Below are positions 57,266-64,000 of a DNA stretch of 64,000 bases, one piece after another. Position 1 is the first letter of the stretch. Each line of letters opens with the position of its first letter. The DNA comes from Callorhinus ursinus. Lineage: Eukaryota > Chordata > Mammalia > Carnivora > Otariidae. The stretch lies in contig NW_020312827.1 of the NCBI RefSeq assembly GCF_003265705.1, positions 22,336,774 through 22,400,773 on the forward strand. The letters are read 5' to 3'. The notes beneath the pieces are model-generated. The model was not told where the DNA came from. It saw only the letters and a program-made list of their open reading frames with translations, and did not search any database. The position numbers were made by a program, and so were the translations under genes.

Positions 57266-57281
57266 AAAAAAAAGCCAGCCA

Positions 57282-59035
57282 TGCCTTTAATCAAAGATTT
57301 TTAAAAAGTATACACTATGTAATCTAAAGGAAGAATACTTTACACTTGAACATTTCAGGCATATTCTAACCAAACAGAATTTTGCCAGATCAGTAAGAAA
57401 ATAAGCTTCGTAAACAAAGACGTTCATTAACAGACTTGATCAGGAGAGAATGTTCACACAGGGTAATGGTAATGCTAACATGCAGTTGCATTGAGTTCCA
57501 AAAAATTCATAATTCATTTGAACCACAACTATAACCCTAAACCTACTTAAAAGCAACACACATAGAATTATAACATTCATAATGATTGCTCAAAAGAAAC
57601 CAAAGTCTGTCCTAGGAACAGCTATATATCACAAACGGAATGGACTAGAAGTTCACATCTCACACCTTTGCACTCTGTCTTACTTAACTGGAACAGTTTT
57701 TCCTACCCATCCCATTACTCCAAATATCTCAAATACTATAAAACATCAGGTCTCTTTCCACTCAGCAGTTTTAACTGCTGTTAAAATGCTAATTGTTAAT
57801 TTATTTCTCTTTCCAAAAGCTCTCCCAGAGCCCAAGCTTTTCTTCATTGAATCAGCTTGTCTTGGGGATACAGCTAAACCTGCCTTTGATCAGTGTTTAA
57901 TCCTTCTAGATGCTCAGGGGTGTGTAGTTTAGTATCTATGAGAAAGTAATTAGAAAGGATGGAGAAAGGGAGTATTCTAGCTCTCACTAGTATGAGCAGT
58001 GACCAATCAGAATTCTCTGTCTCCTCTTCCATCCTCGCAGACATAAAAGATCATGCTAAAGAATGTAAAACTCGAAAGCACAGTGATACTTCTAAATTAA
58101 ACAAAGGGGTGAGAATTGAAGGTGCGGTGAAGTTTATTGTACTATAATAGATGATCTTTCTGAAACAGAACTTCAATATGGGTGGGAAACAAGGAAAATA
58201 TACTTTTCAGTCTTCAGTCTCTAAGCAGTTGTGGGCAACCCTGTTCTATCATATATTCTTAAGTAACTGTAAGAAAATACTACCTGGAAACCAAATAACT
58301 ATGTAACTTGGTCAAAAATAAAGTGAAAGATAAATACAGAAAACACCGATATTCAGTGGTGAGGGTACAAACCACAAGGAAGTGAATAATGCTTGGAGGA
58401 TGATGCTGACATAAGTGGGAGTAGTGAGGCAAGAAATTAAGAAAGAAAAATTTAATATGAATATTAGATAACGTTCCCTGGTGGACAATTACAGAAATAT
58501 GCAAAAATAGCAAAAGAAATCCAATAATGCAAAATGTTATTCAAAATTGACCTCAAAAAAATGTGCCAAAGAAATAAATGAAGCAGAGGCACCCAAGCTC
58601 ATCTGTAGTTCCAATTTCCTAGACTTACCTAATAAGATGTTCCTAATAAATACAGTATTACTTAGCAACACTGAAACACGACAATAGCTCAAGAACAGCT
58701 CAAGGTAACACTCATTATTGCTTAGTTCTAGAAACTTGTTGACAACATTAAATGAGAAAGAAATATTTCAGTGGCATTCCAAAGAAGGCACATTATAACT
58801 TCCCTCTCCTGATGGACAAAGTCATTCTCTTGGCATTGGACATAAGAAAAATCAAGTCATAGACCCACTGTGTTGTTTCTGAGGACAAGCATCCAAACTG
58901 CCCCTTCCTTTTCTAACTGCTTCTTCACATGTGTTCAACTCGAGACTGTCTTCACCTTCCCTTGCATTGAGGGTTCCAGCACTTGTAATCTGGTATTTCA
59001 CTTCTGACTTGAAAAACCACATTTTTCTTTTTTCT
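57282..59035. other. Non-coding, possible eroded L2
   Basis: The part 57640-57930 has a weak L2-like flavour ('cacacctttgcactctgtc'). The frame 57582-57932 (116 codons) crosses it without any recognised domain. Nothing else was recognised. Confidence 0.4.
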
Positions 59036-59260
59036 TCTTTTTAAAGAATTTATTTATTTATTTGAGAGAAAGAAAGAGAGCAGGAGTGCGCGAGAGTGTG
59101 CATGAGCAGGAGGGAGGGGCAAAGGGAGGGGAAGAGGGACAAGCAGACTCAGACTCCCCCCTCTAAGCAGGGAGCAGACTTGGGGCTCCATCCCAGGATC
59201 CTGAGATCATGACCTGAGCCCAAGGCAGATGCTTAACCAAATGAGCCACCCAGACACCTC
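59036..59260 (-). mobile_element. Can-SINE, antisense, older copy
   Basis: The tail 'aagaatttatttatttattt', a purine-rich body with 'gggaggggcaaagggagggg', 'ggatcctgagatcatgacctgag' and the end 'gagccacccagacacctc' identify an older antisense Can-SINE. Confidence 0.93.
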
Positions 59261-59735
59261 TAAAAAAGACCTTTTTCAAATTGTGAGTGAATTTAGTACT
59301 TAGTTTTTTGTGGGGTTTTTTGGCATTGATAATCTCATTCCTTGCCCAATTTAATTCTGGCTCTGTTATAATCCTCCACAGAGATTTTCTCTGAAACTAT
59401 GATGTCACTCATACCTCATAATAAGACATTGGCTTGAAAACCTTTTATGTTCCCCCAACCACCATCAGTGAAAGTTTCTGAGCACTCACCCCTTAATGTA
59501 TGCCATTTATTTATAACATGTAAACATGCACTATTATACTAATCCATTAAATATAATACAGAGCATTACAGAAATGTAAAATAATAGAATAAAAGTAAAT
59601 ACATATACAAGTTTTAAATCTTTCATTATATACCCCACCAATATATGTACCCCACTTTGGAGCAAGTGCTCTACACACTGAATTTTCATCAGCCTAACAA
59701 AAAGACACAATTCTGTTGCCACTACATGTCCTTCC
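59261..59735. other. Non-coding, nothing recognised
   Basis: About 475 bp of ordinary AT-rich sequence before an LTR. Confidence 0.5.
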
Positions 59736-60246
59736 TGTTACAAGCTGAACTGTGTCTCCCCAAAAAGATATGTTGGAAGTCCTAATTTCTAGTGTCTCAG
59801 AAAGTGACCTTATTTGAAAATGAGGTCACTGCAGATGTAATTAGTTAGGCTGAGGTCATACAGGAGTAGGGTGGGCCCTTAATTCAACACGACTGATGTC
59901 TTTATTAAAAAAAAAGAGAGAGAGAGAGAGACAAAATCCTAAAGCCCAATGTGCCCAATGTGATTAGGAGGTAGGGCCTTTAGGGGGTGCTACAGTCACA
60001 AGAGTGAAACTGTCATGAATGGGATTAGCCCTCTTAATAAACAGATCCCTCCTCTCTCCCACCATGTGATGACATAGCAGAAGGTGCCATCCATGAACCA
60101 GAAAATAGGCCCTTAACAAATACTAAATTTGTGGGCACCATGATCCCGCATCTCCCAGCCTCCAGAACCGTGAGAAATAAATTTCTGCTGTTTATAAGCT
60201 ACTGGTCTATGGTTTTTTCTTACAGCAGCCTGAACAGACTAAGACA
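59736..60246 (+). mobile_element. Composite MaLR LTR remnant (two MLT1-type parts)
   Basis: The part 59736-59905 ('gaactgtgtctccccaaaaag', 'gtgaccttatttgaaaatgagg', 'ggtgggcccttaattcaaca') is the first half of one MLT1 type. After an A/GA simple tract, 59935-60246 ('aatgtgattaggaggtaggg', 'catgaatgggattagcc', 'gtgagaaataaatttctgc') is the remainder of a different MLT1/MST-like LTR lacking its first 50 bp or so. These are old endogenous-retrovirus LTR remnants with no internal coding sequence. Confidence 0.82.
59906..59932 (+). repeat. A-run plus (GA)n at the LTR junction
   Basis: Nine A followed by about nine GA units separate the two LTR parts. Confidence 0.95.
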
Positions 60247-61948
60247 CACTTGCCATAAGAGTCATTCTTCCCAGCACTGAGGTAAGGTTAGAGATTTGTA
60301 CCTAACAAAGCAATGGATTCAGCCTAATTAATTTTGATGTCTAGTGATTTCAGAGTGCTATTTGCATGTGATATCATCTGGAAATGTCTTTCTAATTTAA
60401 CTATCTCCCCAAAGGGCTATATCTTGTTCTGATTTCTTTCTAGTAACAAATAACAGCTCATATTAGAAAATAAAGCTTTGTGTAGCATTGAAATGTACTA
60501 AATAGTTTCCTAAGGCCTAACTTCGTTCTGTTGTAACTCTTACTGGATGGGCTAACACAATGGATCAAGCTAACAAGAATTCATTCAGGTTTGATTTCAT
60601 ATATTCTTTTTTTATATTAAAGGATAAATATAAGGAATATGGTTAACCTGGTTAGTAATGAAAACTATGTAACTTTCATCTGGTTTGGAGAAAATTCTGG
60701 TGTTATTCTGGTAATACTACTCTCCACTTTGTACTTTGGTACTTCAGTTTTGTCCAATGATCAGAATATTTTTGTTTATAGTCAATTTTGTTTTGATTTA
60801 TTTCCCATTTTACTTCTGGTGACCTTTGAATGGGGTGGTGGTTTCCCTTTCTTTGCCACCAAGCCACATTTCAGGAAAGGCTCTTTTAATCTTTTAAATA
60901 GTTTCTCCACAGAGACCCCTTTTCTTTTTTCTAATAGAATGGAGTGTTTGTTCCTGCATTTAGAATAATATCTGGTATACTTCACACACTTCAGTCCTTG
61001 GAAGAAATTATTCCCAAACACCTATCAAAGTTGACTTGAGGAAAAGACTAATAACCATGTTGCGATGAGGAGTTATAAGTTTTCCCTATTCTTACTAGGC
61101 ATATTTTAAGCCTTAATGGACGAACAGTGCTGTTACAATAATTCTGGCTACTTCCCATCATGTTTAGACAACTGGAATCAACAGCACATTACAGGATAAG
61201 AGAAGTACAGTGAGGGAAATTAGGTACATTAAGATCACCCGAGAGTGCCAACATAACTCATGAGCTGCCAAGTTTTGAAGGAAATCTGAACTATGGTACA
61301 ACCACAGAGGATTTGGACAGACACAGACATGTAATAAGCAGGCATCCTGGCAGAAGATTAGAACACTTCCCTTGTGCTGATGAGGGCCAAACACTGGCAA
61401 CTGCACACAGTCAGTACATAATCTTAATAATTTGTTCTCCATCACCAGCTTAATGATACTAGCTTCTTTCATGTAAGACAGATGCTTCTGATTTTGTTCT
61501 TCCACTAGCTTCCAACCTGGTCCTCAGGCCATCCCACAGGTCACTGAATCTTTCTGGAACATCTGCAGGGCAGCCAAGATGAAGATAAGATGCATAGACC
61601 CTGCTCTCAAAATTATTTTAAAAATCCTCTTCTTAACACTCGGTATGTGCTCAAAATGAGTTTATATAAATGTATGTAAAAATAGTTATTGCTCCTTTTG
61701 GAGAACACTATACTTAAGTTTAAAAAATTTCTAGAGAATTCATTAGAGACCCCATGGACCAATCTAACCTGCTAAAACTTTAAGGCGTATGGCCTCCCAA
61801 GTCCTTCAAGCGTACTGGACAGCCAGAAAGGTTGGCTACTCAATAGCCTTAAGGATGAGGTAAAGAGAGGTTAAGGACAGAGAAATGAAACCTGAGTTAT
61901 AGGTAAGAAAATGTAAAAGAAAAATCCCCAAGACAGGCAAAGGCCAAA
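60247..61948. other. AT-rich non-coding stretch
   Basis: About 1.7 kb with no recognised repeat. Opposite-strand frames 60639-60968 and 60782-61021 overlap. The minus frame 61164-61505 (113 codons) has no recognised domain. Confidence 0.5.
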
Positions 61949-62370
61949 GATGGGGCTTCATTGTGGACCCCCAAAATCCATATATTAAAGTCCTAATCTC
62001 CTAATACCTCAAAATATGACTGTATTTAGAGATAGGGTTTTTAAAGAGGGAATTAAGTTAAACGAGGTCACTGGGTGGCCCCTAATTCAATAGGACTGGG
62101 GTACCTATAAGAAGAGGTCAGGGCACAGGCACACAGAAAGGGAAGATGGTGTAAAGAATCAAGAAAAAGATGGCCGTCTACAAGACAAGGACAGAGTCCC
62201 TGGATGAAAGCAACCTTCCTGACACCTTGATCTCAGACTTCTGAGACCATTCTTCCACCACCGATTAAGACTGGGGTGGCAGGTATTGGGTATAATATTC
62301 ATTTAGCCTTTCTGCTGGTTAAGCCATTCAGTCTGGTACTTTGGTGTAGCAGCCTGAGCAAACTCATACA
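61949..62370 (+). mobile_element. MaLR LTR remnant (MLT1-like)
   Basis: 'attgtggacccccaaaatcc', 'taatacctcaaaatatgactgtattta' in parts, 'ggtggcccctaattcaatagg', 'tataagaagaggtcagg', 'gaccttgatctcagac'-like text and the end 'gcagcctgagcaaactc' follow an MLT1-type LTR in the plus direction. A diverged patch lies around 62245-62310. No internal genes. Confidence 0.82.
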
Positions 62371-62399
62371 GATGGCCTACCCGAAAAAGATGGCTAGGA

Positions 62400-62421
62400 A
62401 AAAAAAAAAAAAAAAAAAAGA
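62400..62421 (+). repeat. Poly(A) run
   Basis: About 20 A occur after 'gatggctagga', with no recognised retroposon body directly before them. Confidence 0.9.
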
Positions 62422-62483
62422 ACTCAGATAAACTTCAGTTGAAGACTCAATTGAACTATGGGTAAAATAAAATTAGGACCAGA

Positions 62484-62779
62484 CATTGCCAGAAGTCATT
62501 GAGGAACTAAGGCCTCCTTATCAATAACTAGCAGTATCTTGCTAGAAATGTGAGTGAGACTGGAAAGTGGATCTTCCAGACCTAGTCAAGCTTCAGATGA
62601 CTGCCACCCTGGCCAATACCTTAACTACAACCTTATGAGAGACGGTGACCTAGACCCACCAGAGCTCAGGCACTCCTGCATTCCTGACCCACAGAAACAA
62701 AATGAGGTATTAAATGTTTACTGTTTTAAGCTGCTAAGTTTTGGGGTCAGTAACTAGGAAGCCACAGATAAGTAATACA
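62484..62779 (+). mobile_element. Probable ERVL/MaLR-class LTR remnant
   Basis: 'gaggaactaaggcctcctt', 'tcaagcttcagatgactgcc', 'aaccttatgagagacggtgacc', 'tcctgacccacagaaac' and 'gctgctaagttttggggtca' match a very common mammalian LTR-like repeat that ends 'agataactaataca'. The class assignment is from memory. The frame 62554-62757 lies inside it. Confidence 0.6.
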
Positions 62780-62826
62780 TGTGATCAAAAAAGAAGGGAT
62801 TGAGGGAATTTAAAGACCAATAATCA

Positions 62827-63880
62827 GGGGGGCGGAGCAAGATGGCGGAGGAGTAGGAGACCTAGATTTCGTCTGGTCTCAGGAATTCAGCTGAATAGGG
62901 ATTAAACCATTCTGAACACCTACGAACTCAACAGGAGATCGAAGAGGAGAGTAGCAACAACTCTCTGAACAGAGAAGCGACCACTTACTGGAAGGTAGGA
63001 CGTGCGGAGAAGTGAATCCGAGGCGATATTCGGGAGGATAGACGGCGGGGGAGGGGCCTCCGTCGGCAGCTTCTGGCAAGTGATAGAGCCGCGGAGCACA
63101 AAATCGGAACTTTTAGAAGTCGGCTCCGCTGAGGGACGTCGCTCCAGTGGCTAGGCGGGGGGTGGAACCCTCGCGGGACAGTGTGGTCTCAGGACCCTTG
63201 GGGTCACAGAAAGACCGGGGGAGCCTGAGTGCGCCAGAGCTCCCAGGGATCGGAGCGGAGAGGCCGGCTGCAGAGATGGAGCCGAGGCGCGGGCTCTCAG
63301 CTCGGGGTGGCCATAGACTGTGATCCGCGGCCCAGTCGGGCCACTGCTCCTCCAGCAGGGACCCAACAAGCGGCAGAGCTGGGGAGACTCCCCTTCCTTC
63401 CCGGGGAGGAGCGGCGCGGGAGCGCACCGCAGGGATCTGCTGGGTTTGGAGACTCCACACGGGGTCGGGTGCCAGAGATAGAAACGCTCGGTCACAGGCC
63501 GGGTGAGCACGGAGTGCGGCCGGAGACCGGGGACAAGGAAGTGACTGCTTTTCTCTGGGGGCGCACTGAGGAGCGGGGCCCCGAGTTCTCAGCTCCTCCG
63601 GGTGGAGATTGGGAGGCCACCATTTTCACCCTGGTCCTCCAAGGCTGTACGGAGAGCTTGCAGGGAACAAAAGCTCTGGAGAGCAAACCCAAGCAGCTTG
63701 CTTAGCCCGGACCGACAAGGGCGGGGCAATTCAGCCTCCGGCAAAGACATTTGGAAACCACAGCAACAGGCCCCGCCCCCAGAAGATCAGCACGAACAGC
63801 CAGCAAGCCAAGACCAAGTTTACCGATCAAGGAGAACGGGAGAACTCCAGCGCTAGGGGAATACTGCACATAGAATGCAT
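62827..63880 (+). promoter_or_regulatory. L1 5' UTR internal promoter / CpG island
   Basis: The L1 5' UTR acts as an internal Pol II promoter. A YY1 core, caagatggcgg, sits at 62838-62848, the same relative place as the YY1 site that directs start-site choice in human L1 (established there, inferred here). The region is much richer in G, C and CpG than anything else in the window and contains Sp1-like words (ggggcggg near 63719-63726, gccccgcccc near 63770-63780). In the host it would be expected to be DNA-methylated. Confidence 0.8.
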
Positions 63881-64000
63881 GGCTTTTTTTTTACCATGAT
63901 TCATTAGTTCATCAAAGTTAATTTTTGTTAACTGTTTTTTTTTTCTTTTTCTTTTTCCCTTTTTCAGCCAACATCTTATCAATCTCTTTTTTAAAAAAAA
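62827..64000 (+). mobile_element. L1 LINE, complete 5' end, continues beyond the window
   Basis: The canonical L1 start 'ggggggcggagcaagatgg' begins at 62827. About 950 bp of GC-rich, CpG-rich 5' UTR follow, then a T-rich segment (63882 to the end) that usually precedes ORF1 in carnivore L1s. ORF1 is not reached before 64000, so integrity of ORF1 and ORF2 cannot be judged. The retained 5' end means the copy was full length on insertion, unlike the other L1s here. The left target site is probably within 'aaagaccaataatca' (62812-62826). Confidence 0.92.

Noticed and set aside
57022..57327. 101-codon plus-strand frame
   Set aside because: It is mostly a translation of a Can-SINE.
1..64000. A novel gene cluster or defence-type system
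   Set aside because: Nothing in the window supports linked genes. The content is dispersed repeats and unique non-coding DNA.

Overview
The window is mammalian nuclear DNA from a carnivoran, most likely an arctoid (bear, pinniped or mustelid relative). Three observations support this. Eleven tRNA-Lys-derived Can-SINEs are present, with the head 'gcgcctgggtggctca', a Pol III A/B box, a CT-rich body and an AAATAAATAAA tail. The L1 3' UTRs are of carnivore type. The right edge carries a carnivore-type L1 5' UTR. The canid SINEC_Cf body and the felid body are both absent. The species assignment is inference from remembered repeat consensus sequences.

I find no protein-coding exon, tRNA, rRNA, snRNA, CRISPR array or bacterial-type gene. 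All but two reading frames are shorter than about 160 codons and lack recognisable domains or splice context. The longest is the C-terminal end of a dead L1 ORF2 on the minus strand (5544-6310). The next (46902-47396, minus) runs through an ancient L2 repeat and is rejected. The window therefore looks like a gene desert or the inside of a very large intron.

Layout. 1-4.9 kb: mostly unique sequence with one SINE, one MIR, one L2 and a striking perfect 18-bp hairpin. 5.0-6.3 kb: antisense 5'-truncated L1. 6.3-12 kb: mostly unique AT-rich sequence with a candidate regulatory element near 7.6 kb. 12.0-13.0 kb: a MIR split by an L1 3' end. 13-18.6 kb: unique. 18.9-22 kb: three SINEs and a perfect 28-bp minisatellite (five copies). 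22-30 kb: unique sequence with MIR, MER53-like and small local duplications. 30.2-31.4 kb: two copies of one MIR segment, 142 bp each and about 98% identical. 32.3 kb: MaLR LTR. 33.3-38.4 kb: L2, a short L1 with a clean target-site duplication, and a SINE inside a MIR. 38.4-41.2 kb: three MER5A-like hAT elements and two MIRs. 44.6-51.5 kb: four L2 fragments and a hAT fragment. 52-59 kb: mostly unique, with CA microsatellites and two SINEs. 59.7-62.8 kb: a pile of three MaLR/ERVL-type LTR remnants. 62827 to the end: the complete 5' region of an L1 in plus orientation, which continues past the window.

Nothing here works together as a gene system. The functional candidates are the L1 promoter at the right edge and a few repeat-free blocks with transcription-factor-like motifs. 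Repeat family names come from memory of consensus sequences. RepeatMasker with a carnivore library would be the deciding check. Boundaries of ancient repeats are approximate (about 20-40 bp).
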